Source of the DNA: Bacteroidaceae bacterium
GTDB lineage: Bacteria; Bacteroidota; Bacteroidia; Bacteroidales; Bacteroidaceae
Direction: 5' to 3'
Length of the DNA stretch: 64,000 nt
Assembly: GCA_017524545.1 (NCBI GenBank)
Contig: JAFXVN010000013.1
Span: 43,994-107,993 of the forward strand
Both the position numbers and the translations under genes were made by a program. Below are positions 14,191-22,814 of this stretch, in pieces (position 1 is the stretch's first letter; every line of letters starts with the position of its first letter). Below the pieces are notes generated by a model. That model was not told the origin of the DNA. It was given only the letters and a program-made list of their open reading frames with translations, and made no database searches.

Positions 14191-16593
14191 ATGAAAAAAA
14201 ACATCTGCTACACATTATTTATTATTAGTCTCTGCCCCACCCTGCTCCATGCCGAGACCTCCGACACGCTCCGCATCCGCGAAATGGACGAAGTGGTGGT
14301 GGTCAGCACTCCCAAAGAACATACCACACTCCGCCAGCAGCCGTTGTCCTCCTCATCGCTTGACTATGAAGCCATGACAAGTTTGGGAATACGCGACATC
14401 CGCGAATTGTCTCGTTACATTCCCTCCTTCGTTATGCCAGACTATGGCTCACGATATACATCTGCAACATATATTCGAGGAATCGGATCGCGTACCAACG
14501 AACCAGCCATCGGGATGTACGTTGATGGAGTACCCCTGCTCAGCAGATGTCTTTTCAACTCCCATCTGTACGAAGCGGAGCGCATAGATGTCCTGCGTGG
14601 ACCGCAAGGCACACTCTATGGCATGAACACCGAAGGCGGACTCGTGCGCATCTATTCCAAAGACCCTTTCCAGCACCAGGGGACCAACATCAACCTGAGC
14701 TTAGGCTCCCACATGTACCGCAATGCAGAAGCAGCCCACTATCATAAGGTAAATGAAAAATTTGCTTTCTCCATAGCAGGTTTCTATGGAGGACAGAATG
14801 GCTTCTTCTGGAACGAGACGACAGGCAATCGTGCTGACAAGTTCGACGAGGCAGGAGGCAAGCTACGCCTGCTCTGGAAGCCAAACAAGCGCTTCTCCTT
14901 CGACTTCATGGCCGACTACCAGTGGGTCAAGCAGAATGCCTTCCCGTACGGACTGATGGACATCAACACAGGAAATGTCGCAAACGTGGCAACGACCATC
15001 GACGGCAAGTATCGCCGTTCGATGCTCAACACTGGGCTGAAGCTGAAGTATGAAGCAAATGCCTTTGAATTGTTCAGTACCACCTCATACCAGCACCTGA
15101 ACGACTATATGCTGATGGACATCGACTACATCTCCAAGCCCAACATGCGCATGAAGGAAAACCAGCTCCAGAACGGTCTGCTCGAAGAGGTTGTGTTCAA
15201 GGGAAAGACCACCGGCATCTGGCACTGGACAGCAGGCCTCTACGGCTCCTACCTATGGAACAAGGTGGACGCACCTGTCTATTTCGACCCAGGCTTCAGC
15301 AAGACGGTGACCGATGCCGCATGGCTGGCTCAGAAGGGAGCCATGTCCCTTTCCGGCATGATACTCACCGACGACAGCCACATGACGCTCAACATGAGCC
15401 CCATAGTCCCCGGACTGTTCCACACACCACAGTACAATTTGGCCCTGTTCCACGAATCGAGCATCGACATCACAAAACATCTGACGGCAACCCTCGGACT
15501 GCGCTACGACTATAACCATGTGAAGCTGGACTATGAGACCTCTGGCTATATGGATGTGGATTTGCTGATGAAGATGAGGCGCGGACCAGCTGTGATTCCT
15601 ATGGCCAACTACAGCATACGCATCAGCGACGCACTGGCCCACACCTACAGCAACGACTTCAACCAACTGCTGCCCAAGGTGGCTCTCACATATAGCTTCG
15701 GCGACGGCAGCAACATCTATGCCACATGGAGCAAGGGCTACCGCACCGGAGGCTACAACATACAGATGTTCTCGGACGTGATTTCGGACGAAATAGAAGC
15801 CAACGAAAAGGCACAAAGCGACGTGGACATCCAACACGACGAAGCAGCATATACCGACATCGAAAAGACTATCTCGTACAAGCCCGAAACATCATGGAAC
15901 TATGAGCTCGGTACCCACCTGAATCTGCTGCCCAACCTAAAGATAGACCTCTCGGCCTTCTACACCCAAGTGCGCGACCTGCAGCTCACCGTCATGGCAG
16001 GCGACACTTCATACGGACGCATGATGAAAAACGCGGGAAAGTCCAGCAACTGCGGCGTTGAAATTAATGTAAACGGTTCGGCCTTTGACAATCATCTCAC
16101 ATATAATGTCAACTATGGTTTTACTCATGCTGTTTTCCACGACTATACAGACTTGCTGGAAGTAAAGGTTGGCGGACAGGAGGTAGAAGTGGATGGGCAA
16201 AAAGTCATGGTGCGCCAGAAGACCGAGAAGCAGCTCGTGGACTACAGCAATAACTATGTTCCATACATCCCAATGCACACCCTCGGCATGATGGCCGACT
16301 ACCGTCTTGACTTCAAAAACTCGTTACTACGCAGTCTTACGTTTGGCGCAAACCTCCATGCCCAAGGCAAGACATACTGGGATGAGGCAAACAGAGCCTC
16401 GCAAAAGTTCTATGCACTCTTAGGGCTTCACGCCTTGGCTGACCTTGGCAAAGCATCGGTAAACCTTTGGGCACGCAACGTCACGAACACCAAATACACC
16501 ATCTTCGGACTGGAGAACGTGAAGGGTGGCAACTACATCGGCCAGCGCGGCACCCCCATCCAGTTCGGCCTCGACGTAAGGTTGAAACTGTAA
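14191..16593 (+). CDS. TonB-dependent outer-membrane receptor
   Basis: An 800-residue receptor with signal peptide (1-21), a short TonB-box-like stretch EVVVVSTP, a plug domain (about 45-160, containing YIRGIG, VDGVPL and IDVLRGPQGTLYGMN) and a 22-strand-type barrel to the end, with DVRLKL as the last strand. It lacks the carboxypeptidase-like N-terminal domain of SusC proteins and has no SusD partner, so it resembles siderophore, haem or cobalamin receptors rather than a glycan importer. The substrate cannot be assigned. It lies 70 nt after the winged-helix gene with its own -7 box, and its last codons converge with the Mfa2-like gene 11 nt away. Confidence 0.92.
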   Translation: MKKNICYTLFIISLCPTLLHAETSDTLRIREMDEVVVVSTPKEHTTLRQQPLSSSSLDYEAMTSLGIRDIRELSRYIPSFVMPDYGSRYTSATYIRGIGSRTNEPAIGMYVDGVPLLSRCLFNSHLYEAERIDVLRGPQGTLYGMNTEGGLVRIYSKDPFQHQGTNINLSLGSHMYRNAEAAHYHKVNEKFAFSIAGFYGGQNGFFWNETTGNRADKFDEAGGKLRLLWKPNKRFSFDFMADYQWVKQNAFPYGLMDINTGNVANVATTIDGKYRRSMLNTGLKLKYEANAFELFSTTSYQHLNDYMLMDIDYISKPNMRMKENQLQNGLLEEVVFKGKTTGIWHWTAGLYGSYLWNKVDAPVYFDPGFSKTVTDAAWLAQKGAMSLSGMILTDDSHMTLNMSPIVPGLFHTPQYNLALFHESSIDITKHLTATLGLRYDYNHVKLDYETSGYMDVDLLMKMRRGPAVIPMANYSIRISDALAHTYSNDFNQLLPKVALTYSFGDGSNIYATWSKGYRTGGYNIQMFSDVISDEIEANEKAQSDVDIQHDEAAYTDIEKTISYKPETSWNYELGTHLNLLPNLKIDLSAFYTQVRDLQLTVMAGDTSYGRMMKNAGKSSNCGVEINVNGSAFDNHLTYNVNYGFTHAVFHDYTDLLEVKVGGQEVEVDGQKVMVRQKTEKQLVDYSNNYVPYIPMHTLGMMADYRLDFKNSLLRSLTFGANLHAQGKTYWDEANRASQKFYALLGLHALADLGKASVNLWARNVTNTKYTIFGLENVKGGNYIGQRGTPIQFGLDVRLKL

Positions 16594-16604
16594 AAGATTT
16601 AGGA

Positions 16605-17552
16605 TTAGGGATTAAGGATTACCGTGTCCTCCCACTTCGTGTCCCAATAAAGGCTGATGCCTGCATTATGTTCTTCCACATCGACTGACGATGCTTCGAA
16701 GAACTTGCCCTGCCAAACTGTCAAGACATTGATGCGGAGAGGAACATTATTGAAATGCTTCTCGTAAAGCACATTATCGTTCTGTCCGAGAGCCTGGACT
16801 GTATAGGTGCTGGTGGTCTGTTCCCCGCTTGGCAGGAAGAGATAGGCCGTGAATGAACTTGCCTTGCCAACATATTGCTCAAGGACAGTGACATCCGAAG
16901 TTCTGCCTGTGCTCTGAGGCGTGAAGCCTGTCGTCGCATCCAACACTGTGCCACCAGCCGTACTGCAGAAACGCATCTTCTTGACTTCGGCAGGGATGAC
17001 ATCCGTGGTTTCAATACGGAAGGCCGTCACCGCATGATTGAGCGTAATCTTCTGCTCAAGGCTCGTATTCTTGTCGAACGTGAATTCGTCGCAGTAGAAG
17101 AATGTATTGGGCACATAATCGTCTTCCCATGTAATATGGGTAGCAGAAGCGATATTGCACTTGCGCTCACCATTATAGCCAAGGAACAGTACACGGTAAC
17201 GTCCGTATGGCAATGTCAAAGAAAACTTCGGATAGGCATCCCATTTATCTTCTGTTGTATAGTCTGACTGGTTATGCTGTATTGGCGTACATGCTTGCTC
17301 GCCAGTCACGGCATCGAAAACCGCAATGAGCAGATGCGCCAGCGTGGAAGGATGGTCGGAAGGCACAGCCCTTGTGACCGACGAACCAGAGAGGTCGTCG
17401 AAGCTAATCTGCCTGTAGTTGCTAACAGAAAACGTAACCGTGCATTGCCCCTCTGGGACAGAAACATCCTCCTCCTGCTCAGACTGACAGGAGACAAGCA
17501 GCGACAGAAGGCAAGGGACGAGGAGCAGGAACAGACCTCTAAGACGATTCAT
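16605..17552 (-). CDS. FimB/Mfa2-family fimbrial lipoprotein
   Basis: A 315-residue lipoprotein. I chose ATG 17552 because it begins the signal MNRLRGLFLLL ending in the lipobox LLVSC. The body fits the FimB/Mfa2 family of fimbrial anchors: an N-terminal beta domain with LPYGRYRVLFLGYN and a second domain containing ITLNHAVTAFRIET. Family members cap or anchor fimbriae at the outer membrane. No major fimbrillin or tip gene is adjacent, so this is an orphan that may act alone or with genes elsewhere. The last residues (ILNP) are encoded by an AGGATTA repeat in the 11-nt convergent junction with the TonB receptor gene. A promoter lies at 17583-17612, followed upstream by two 20-bp direct repeats. 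Confidence 0.78.
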   Translation of the reverse strand: MNRLRGLFLLLVPCLLSLLVSCQSEQEEDVSVPEGQCTVTFSVSNYRQISFDDLSGSSVTRAVPSDHPSTLAHLLIAVFDAVTGEQACTPIQHNQSDYTTEDKWDAYPKFSLTLPYGRYRVLFLGYNGERKCNIASATHITWEDDYVPNTFFYCDEFTFDKNTSLEQKITLNHAVTAFRIETTDVIPAEVKKMRFCSTAGGTVLDATTGFTPQSTGRTSDVTVLEQYVGKASSFTAYLFLPSGEQTTSTYTVQALGQNDNVLYEKHFNNVPLRINVLTVWQGKFFEASSVDVEEHNAGISLYWDTKWEDTVILNP

Positions 17553-17582
17553 ATATGGCATTTTGCATTACTTCTTGTCCTG

Positions 17583-17612
17583 CAAAGATACAGCTTTTTG
17601 CTAAAATTCAAA
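17583..17612 (-). promoter_or_regulatory. promoter of the Mfa2-like gene
   Basis: On the minus strand: TTTG (17609-17612), an 18-nt spacer, then TATCTTTG (17583-17590) followed by GCAGG. The ATG is at 17552, so the leader is short, roughly 20-25 nt. Confidence 0.7.
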
Positions 17613-17615
17613 GGA

Positions 17616-17686
17616 AAAACATGCAGAAAAGTTGCCGTTATCTAAGTCAAGATATAAAAACAAGGCAAAACATGCAGAAATGTTGC
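17616..17686. repeat. pair of 20-bp direct repeats upstream of the Mfa2-like promoter
   Basis: AAAACATGCAGAAAAGTTGC at 17616-17635 and a copy with one change at 17667-17686, spaced 51 bp start to start. Each copy is partly palindromic (GCAAC and GTTTTGC-like ends on the minus strand). The first copy begins 3 nt upstream of the -33 box. The arrangement looks like binding sites for a regulator rather than a transposon end. Confidence 0.6.
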
Positions 17687-17712
17687 TTAAATATAGGGGC
17701 AAAACAAAGAAT

Positions 17713-17735
17713 GAACCCGGCACGATGCCGAGTTC
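17713..17735 (-). terminator. hairpin at the end of the acetyltransferase gene
   Basis: GAAC-C-CGGCA and TGCCG-A-GTTC form a compact stem overlapping the acetyltransferase stop codon. On the minus strand it is followed by TTCATTCTTTGTTTTG, an interrupted T-tract. Confidence 0.5.
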
Positions 17736-18246
17736 AAACAACCAACTGAAACACCACTACCGACTGCCACCCTTCGGGACCTTTCAACCAATCCTGCAAG
17801 GTGGCAGACTGTTTGTAGCCGCAATGACGGAAGAGGGCTATGGATGCGGCATTGTCTTCTGGCACAAGGGCATAGAGCTGGTGGATGCCCAGATGGGCGG
17901 AGACATAACCAGCCAGCAGACGAAGGGCTTCCGCAGCCAAGCCTTGACGCTGCTGCTCGGGCACCACGACAATCCCCACTTCGGCGCGATGGTGCAGAGG
18001 ACTATAGTTCTGCAAATCGACAAAGCCAACGCTCACACCATCGGCCTTCTCAATGACGAGCCGTAGCTGACGGTCGTGGAAGATGTCGCTGCAGCTTTCG
18101 GCGATGTACTGTTTGAGAGCATAGTGCGAGAAAGGCACAGAAGCCTGCCCGCAAGGCCAAAGCTCGGTATCGTTTTCAATGAGATACATCAGGTCGAGAT
18201 CCTCTGGCTCGACAGCTCTCAGCTTTATCTTTTGGCTTTTTAACAC
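17734..18246 (-). CDS. GNAT family N-acetyltransferase
   Basis: A 170-residue GCN5-related acetyltransferase of the SpeG/RimJ-like type that moves an acetyl group from acetyl-CoA to an amine. The fold is recognisable from LRAVEPEDLDLMYLIEN at the start, the strand AEVGIVVVPEQQRQGLAAEAL containing the acetyl-CoA pyrophosphate loop (Gln-x-x-Gly-x-Ala), and NAASIALFRHCGYKQS near the end. The substrate is not evident; polyamine or protein N-terminal acetylation are both possible. It stands 20 nt downstream of the small membrane protein gene. Confidence 0.86.
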   Translation of the reverse strand: MLKSQKIKLRAVEPEDLDLMYLIENDTELWPCGQASVPFSHYALKQYIAESCSDIFHDRQLRLVIEKADGVSVGFVDLQNYSPLHHRAEVGIVVVPEQQRQGLAAEALRLLAGYVSAHLGIHQLYALVPEDNAASIALFRHCGYKQSATLQDWLKGPEGWQSVVVFQLVV

Positions 18247-18266
18247 AATTGCATTTTTGATTTAAT

Positions 18267-18497
18267 TCACTCTCCCTTTTTCCATTTCAAGGTGAACAGG
18301 AATGCGACGGCGAGGATGCCGAGGCCATAGAGCTGCGACGTGTTGTCGTACTTGAAATAGAGCACCAGCACGAAGATGGCAGCAAAGGCAAGTGCCGCCA
18401 TACGCAAGTATGCATTCACCTTCCTATAGCGGATGGCAAAGAAGGCTGCAAGCAGAATGCAGGCGGAACAAAGGAGGGTCAAAGTGTAAATGAGCAT
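18267..18497 (-). CDS. small membrane protein of unknown function
   Basis: A 76-residue hydrophobic protein with three likely membrane segments (about 3-22, 31-48 and 55-70) separated by a short basic loop (RYRKVNAYLR) and ending in the basic tail KWKKGE. I recognise no family. It lies between recR and the acetyltransferase on the same strand, so it may be transcribed with the his-recR operon. The upstream spacer has ATTTCGGGATTTCG repeats. Confidence 0.65.
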   Translation of the reverse strand: MLIYTLTLLCSACILLAAFFAIRYRKVNAYLRMAALAFAAIFVLVLYFKYDNTSQLYGLGILAVAFLFTLKWKKGE

Positions 18498-18552
18498 GGG
18501 GGTTAGTTATTTCGGGATTTCGTTATATCGGGATTTCGACATCGTTCTGTGG

Positions 18553-19167
18553 CTACTTTCCAAAGGGGACTCTTCCTGCGAGGGCGCGGCCCAGTGTTAC
18601 TTCGTCGGTATATTGCAGTTCGTCGTTTTGTGCGATGCCTCGGGCAATGACTGTCACCTTGACATCCATGTCTTCGAGCTTGCGATAGATGTAGAAATTG
18701 GTGGTGTCGCCCTCCATCGTGGGACTGAGGGCAAGGATGACCTCCTCCACCCCACCCCGACGGACGCGCTCCACAAGGCTCTCTATCTGCAAGTCGCCCG
18801 GGCCGATGCCATCAATGGGGCTAATGACTCCGCCAAGGACATGATACAGCCCACGGTACTGCATGGTATTCTCAATAGCCATCACGTCCTGCACGTTCTC
18901 CACCACACAGACGATATGGCTGTCGCGCGACGGATTGCTGCATATCTCGCAACGCTCGTCGTCGCAGATATTGTAGCAGACCTGGCAGTAGTGCACCCCC
19001 CGACGCATGTTGACAAGGCTCTCTGCCAACGCCTCAACCCTGCCCTCATCCTGCCGAAGCAGATGCAGGGCAAGCCTCAGAGCCGTCTTGCTGCCAATGC
19101 CCGGCAAGCGGTTTATCTCTGCAATGGCTTTCTCAAGTAACTGGGAACTATATCTGTTGGTGTACAC
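18553..19167 (-). CDS. recR: recombination protein RecR, GTG start
   Basis: A 204-residue recombination mediator that works with RecF/RecO to load RecA on gapped DNA. Visible are the helix-hairpin-helix [12 protein letters not shown], the zinc finger [16 protein letters not shown], and a Toprim domain ([14 protein letters not shown], then [12 protein letters not shown]). No ATG fits: the frame stays open upstream into hisB, but homologous sequence begins at [13 protein letters not shown], and the codon just before it is GTG at 19167, 11 nt after the hisB stop. The resulting length agrees with RecR in related bacteria. It is the tail gene of the histidine operon. Confidence 0.92.
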   Translation of the reverse strand: MYTNRYSSQLLEKAIAEINRLPGIGSKTALRLALHLLRQDEGRVEALAESLVNMRRGVHYCQVCYNICDDERCEICSNPSRDSHIVCVVENVQDVMAIENTMQYRGLYHVLGGVISPIDGIGPGDLQIESLVERVRRGGVEEVILALSPTMEGDTTNFYIYRKLEDMDVKVTVIARGIAQNDELQYTDEVTLGRALAGRVPFGK

Positions 19168-19178
19168 TATATTAGTAG

Positions 19179-20243
19179 TTAGAGGACTCCTTTGCTTGAG
19201 GGCAGTTGGAAATGGGTGATGTCGCGACGGACAGCCATTCTGAGGCTTCGGGCGAAGGCTTTGAAGATGCCCTCTATCTTGTGATGCTCGTTCTGCCCTT
19301 CGGCCTTGATGTTGAGGTTCATGGCAGCACTGTCGGACAGGCTCTTGAAGAAGTGCAGGAACATCTCTGTGGGCATCTCGCCCACCTTCTCGCGATGAAA
19401 CTCGGCATCCCATACGAGCCAGGGACGGCCCCCGAAGTCGAGTGCCACTTGGCACAGGCAGTCGTCCATTGGCAGGCAATAGCCATAGCGCTCTATGCCG
19501 CGCTTGTCGCCAAGAGCCTTGCGCAGGCACTCGCCAAGAGCAAGGGCAACGTCCTCGATGGTGTGGTGCTCATCGACATGCAAGTCTCCATTGCAGCGGA
19601 TGTAAAGGTCTGTCATGCCATGCTTGGCAATCTGCTCCAGCATGTGGTCGAAGAATCCAAGCCCCGTCTGTATGTCGCTTTTGCCATTGCCGTCCAAACA
19701 GACACGCACCTCAATGTCTGTCTCCTTCGTGGTGCGGCGTACACTTGCCGTGCGTTCCCCGGCAAAGAGCAGTTCCGTTATCTTCTCCCAATCCATGTCA
19801 GCTCCAAGGATAAGGCTGCGGCAGCCAAGGTTCTCTGCAAGCTTTGCATCCGTCTGTCGGTCGCCGATGACCCAGCTTCCGGCCAAGTCGTAATCGCCTG
19901 TCATATAGTCGGTAAGCATAGCCGTTCCTGGTTTGCGTGTCGGCAGGTTGTCTTCGGGGAAACTGCGGTCGATGTGGATAGCATCGAAGGTGATGCCTTC
20001 GCCCTTCAGGATATCGAGCATGAGGTTCTGCGTAGGCCAGAAGGTGTCCTCGGGATAGCTGTCTGTGCCAAGCCCGTCCTGATTGCTGACCATCACAAAG
20101 AGGAAGTCCGTGTGCTGGCGCAGGAAGCGCAGGGCACTGATGGCTCCTGGCACAAAGCTGAACTTCTCGAAGCTGTCTATCTGCTCATCGGCAGGCTCCC
20201 GAAGGATTGTGCCATCGCGGTCGATGAAAAGAAGCCGTTTCAT
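19179..20243 (-). CDS. hisB: bifunctional histidinol-phosphatase / imidazoleglycerol-phosphate dehydratase HisB
   Basis: A 354-residue fusion catalysing two histidine steps. The N-terminal HAD phosphatase (about 1-165) shows FIDRDGT and [10 protein letters not shown]. The C-terminal dehydratase (about 168-354) shows [28 protein letters not shown] and [15 protein letters not shown], whose His and Glu residues bind manganese. I chose ATG 20243 because the family starts at [11 protein letters not shown]; an in-frame ATG at 20258 would add five residues. It is preceded by hisC across a repeat-filled 65-nt spacer and followed by recR after 11 nt. Confidence 0.96.
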   Translation of the reverse strand: MKRLLFIDRDGTILREPADEQIDSFEKFSFVPGAISALRFLRQHTDFLFVMVSNQDGLGTDSYPEDTFWPTQNLMLDILKGEGITFDAIHIDRSFPEDNLPTRKPGTAMLTDYMTGDYDLAGSWVIGDRQTDAKLAENLGCRSLILGADMDWEKITELLFAGERTASVRRTTKETDIEVRVCLDGNGKSDIQTGLGFFDHMLEQIAKHGMTDLYIRCNGDLHVDEHHTIEDVALALGECLRKALGDKRGIERYGYCLPMDDCLCQVALDFGGRPWLVWDAEFHREKVGEMPTEMFLHFFKSLSDSAAMNLNIKAEGQNEHHKIEGIFKAFARSLRMAVRRDITHFQLPSSKGVL

Positions 20244-20308
20244 TTGACAATTTGACAAATTACAATTTCACAATTTAGTGTTTATTCCCCCTAAAGGGGG
20301 TTAGGGGG
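20244..20308. repeat. ACAATTT heptamers and a G-rich hairpin between hisC and hisB
   Basis: The spacer holds about four variants of ACAATTTG (20244-20276) and then CCCCCTAAAGGGGG followed by TTAGGGGG (20287-20308), ending exactly at the hisC stop codon. The hairpin-plus-third-arm layout matches 10129-10157 and 59230-59258. Confidence 0.7.
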
Positions 20309-21349
20309 TCACTTAAAGAACCTCATTGCCCCCAGCAGCTCGTTGTTTTCCTGGCGCGTGCCGATGGTGATGCGCAGGCAGTCTTGACACAGCTGGACGC
20401 GGTGGCGGTTGCGCACCACGATGCCCTGCTCTATCAGGTAGCGGTAGATGCGGTTGGCATCCGTCACACGGACGAGGACGAAGTTGGCATCCGTCGGGAA
20501 CACCTTCAAGACGATGGGCAGCTCCTGGAGGGCAGGCAGGACATGTTCGCGTTCACGTTTGATTTGCGTCAGCCAGCCCTCTACATGCATGAAGTCGTCG
20601 AGCACGGCAAGGGCTTTCTCCTGCGTGAGCAGATTGACATTGTAGGGGTACTTCACCTTGTTGAAAAGCCCGATAATCTCTTCGCTGGCAAACGCCATTC
20701 CCAGACGGATTGCTGCAGAAGCCCATGCCTTGCTGAAGGTGTTCAGCACGATGAGGTTGGGATAGTTGTCCAGAATGTCGCGGAAAGGTTTCTGGGTGGA
20801 GAAGTCGGAATAAGCCTCGTCTATAACCACAATGCCCTCGAACTTGGTCAGCACCTCATGGATGGCTTCGCGCGACATGTCGTTGCCCGTAGGGTTATTG
20901 GGCGAGCATATCCAGATGACCTTTGTGTTGATGTCGGCAGCGGAGAGCAATGTCTTCGGGTCGAGCTGCCATTCATCGTTGAGTGGCACACTGCGATACT
21001 CCACTTCGTTGATGTCGGCACACACCTTATACATGCCGTAGGTTGGCGCAATGGCCACCACATTGTCAATGCCGGGGTTGCAGAAGATACGATAGACGAG
21101 GTCGATGGCCTCGTCGCTGCCATTGCCGAGGAACATCTGCGAGGGACATACATGCTTGAAGGGCGCAAGCCGCTCCTTGAGCTTCTCCTGCAAAGGGTCC
21201 GGATAGCGGTTCAACGGGTCGTTGTAGGGATTCTCGTTGGCATCGAGAAAGACGTGTGCCTGCATACCCTTAAACTCATCGCGGGCACAACTGTATGGTT
21301 CAAGCGCCCAAATGTTGGGGCGAACGAGCTTACCTAATTCAAAGTTCAT
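20309..21349 (-). CDS. hisC: histidinol-phosphate aminotransferase HisC
   Basis: A 346-residue PLP-dependent class I/II aminotransferase that converts imidazole acetol phosphate to histidinol phosphate. The signature NTFSKAW carries the Schiff-base lysine, and [11 protein letters not shown] and VIDEAYSDF supply cofactor contacts. Length and order are standard. Flanking spacers on both sides consist of repeats; the upstream one (21350-21432) continues into the last codons of hisD. Confidence 0.96.
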   Translation of the reverse strand: MNFELGKLVRPNIWALEPYSCARDEFKGMQAHVFLDANENPYNDPLNRYPDPLQEKLKERLAPFKHVCPSQMFLGNGSDEAIDLVYRIFCNPGIDNVVAIAPTYGMYKVCADINEVEYRSVPLNDEWQLDPKTLLSAADINTKVIWICSPNNPTGNDMSREAIHEVLTKFEGIVVIDEAYSDFSTQKPFRDILDNYPNLIVLNTFSKAWASAAIRLGMAFASEEIIGLFNKVKYPYNVNLLTQEKALAVLDDFMHVEGWLTQIKREREHVLPALQELPIVLKVFPTDANFVLVRVTDANRIYRYLIEQGIVVRNRHRVQLCQDCLRITIGTRQENNELLGAMRFFK

Positions 21350-21451
21350 AATTCATAGTTCATAGTTCATAGTCCATAGTTCATAGTTATTTGTTCGCGA
21401 AGTTCACAGGGCGTAGCCTTAACTATGAACTATGAACTATGGACTATGGAC
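21350..21451. repeat. TTCATAG heptamer array with hairpin core, hisD-hisC junction
   Basis: About five tandem TTCATAG-type units are followed by a core (TTATTTGTTCGCGAAG...GGGCGTAGCC) and then by the complementary units AACTATG. The whole can fold into a long hairpin. The array extends into hisD and supplies its final codons and stop. Nearly the same core recurs at about 22743-22796 upstream of hisD. Confidence 0.75.
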
Positions 21452-22722
21452 TGAGTTCTTAGTGTCATTGCATTCTTGTGTGCATCAAGGCCTTCGGCTT
21501 CTGCCATCAGCTCTACGGCACGACCGATGGCACGGATGCCCTCCGGCTGAATGTGCTGAAAGGTAATCTTGCGGCAGAAGCTGTCGAGATTGACACCGCT
21601 GTACGCCACTGCATAGCCGTTGGTGGGCAAGGTGTGGTTCGTGCCGCTTGCATAGTCGCCTGCACTTTCGGGTGTGAAGGAGCCGAGGAAGACACTGCCA
21701 GCATTGACAACCTTCTGCGAGAGCTCCATGTAGTTGGCAGTCTCGATGATGAGATGCTCTGGGGCATAGCGATTCGTCACCGCCATCATCTCATCGTCGT
21801 CATGCACGACAATTGCTTTACTGTGTTCAAGGGCTTGGGCTGCAATATCCTTTCTGGGCAGGAGGGCAAGCTGCCGCTCCACCTCTGCCTCCACCTTCTG
21901 AGCCGTTTCGATGCTCTTGCAAACGAGCAGCACTTGGCTGTCTATGCCGTGCTCTGCCTGACTGAGGAGGTCTGCTGCAACGAAGCTGGGGTTGCTCGTC
22001 TCGTCGGCAAGCACTTCCACCTCGCTGGGACCTGCCGGCATGTCGATGGCCACATCGTGCAGACTGACCTGTTGCTTGGCGCACATCACGAACTGGTTGC
22101 CCGGACCGAATATCTTATAGACCTTTGGCACGCTCTCTGTGCCGTATGCCATTGCACCGATGGCCTGCACGCCACCAATCTTGTAGATGCGGCTCACACC
22201 GGCAATGCGGGCAGCCACAAGGATGGCAGGATTGACAGAACCGTCGCGAGCGGGAGGCGTGCAGAGCACAATATCCTTGCAGCCCGCTATCTTGGCAGGC
22301 GTGGCAAGCATGAGTACCGTGCTGAAAAGCGGTGCTGTGCCTCCTGGTATATAGAGGCCGACGCGCTCGATAGCAACCGACTTCTGCCAGCACTCCACAC
22401 CATCCGTCACCTGCACATGCTCACCGACAAAGCGTTGAGCTGCATGGAAACGCTCGATGTTCTGATGCGCAAGGGCAATAGCCTGCTTCAGCTCATCGCT
22501 GACCTTTGTTTCAGCCTCAAGCATCTCGGCTTCTGTAACCGCAAGGTCTTCAAGACGCACTTTGTCAAAGCGTTCCTCATATTCCCTGACGGCTGCATCA
22601 CCCCGCTGCCTGACGTCCTGCAGCACAGCAGAGACAGTAGCATTCAGTTCCGAAGCATCGCGCACAGGCCGCTTCAGCAGAGCATCAAGCTCATCTTTTG
22701 CAGGATAAATGTATAAGTTCAT
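21430..22722 (-). CDS. hisD: histidinol dehydrogenase HisD
   Basis: A 430-residue zinc enzyme that oxidises histidinol to histidine with two NAD. Family motifs are visible: GLYIPGGTAPLFSTVLM, AGPSEVEVLADETSNP, the region AEHGIDSQ, and the C-terminal TNHTLPTNGYA. The ATG at 22722 gives the expected MNLYIYPAKDEL start; the in-frame ATG at 22743 lies in repeat DNA. The last residues (QSIVHSS) are encoded by the TTCATAG-type repeat array, which also provides the stop codon, so the natural C-terminus appears to have been overwritten by repeat sequence. Confidence 0.95.
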   Translation of the reverse strand: MNLYIYPAKDELDALLKRPVRDASELNATVSAVLQDVRQRGDAAVREYEERFDKVRLEDLAVTEAEMLEAETKVSDELKQAIALAHQNIERFHAAQRFVGEHVQVTDGVECWQKSVAIERVGLYIPGGTAPLFSTVLMLATPAKIAGCKDIVLCTPPARDGSVNPAILVAARIAGVSRIYKIGGVQAIGAMAYGTESVPKVYKIFGPGNQFVMCAKQQVSLHDVAIDMPAGPSEVEVLADETSNPSFVAADLLSQAEHGIDSQVLLVCKSIETAQKVEAEVERQLALLPRKDIAAQALEHSKAIVVHDDDEMMAVTNRYAPEHLIIETANYMELSQKVVNAGSVFLGSFTPESAGDYASGTNHTLPTNGYAVAYSGVNLDSFCRKITFQHIQPEGIRAIGRAVELMAEAEGLDAHKNAMTLRTQSIVHSS

Positions 22723-22812
22723 AGTCCATAGTTCATAATTCATAGTTATTTGTTCGCAAAGTTCACAGGGCGTAGCCTAACTATGAACTATGAACTCATA
22801 ACTATGAACTGG
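22723..22812. repeat. second TTCATAG array with the same core, hisG-hisD junction
   Basis: Heptamers of TTCATAG type, a core nearly identical to that at 21384-21433, then the complementary AACTATG units. The shared core (about 50 bp with one or two changes) in two consecutive spacers of one operon shows that this is a dispersed element rather than chance low complexity. Confidence 0.75.
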
Positions 22813-22814
22813 AT

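Noticed and set aside
19168-19530. N-terminal extension of recR inside hisB
   Set aside because: The extra 121 residues are an out-of-frame reading of hisB and match nothing in RecR; the GTG at 19167 gives the family length.
19179-20255. long plus-strand frame opposite hisB, and similar ones opposite hisC, hisD and hisG
   Set aside because: Each is antisense to a well-conserved histidine gene and contains no domain signature.
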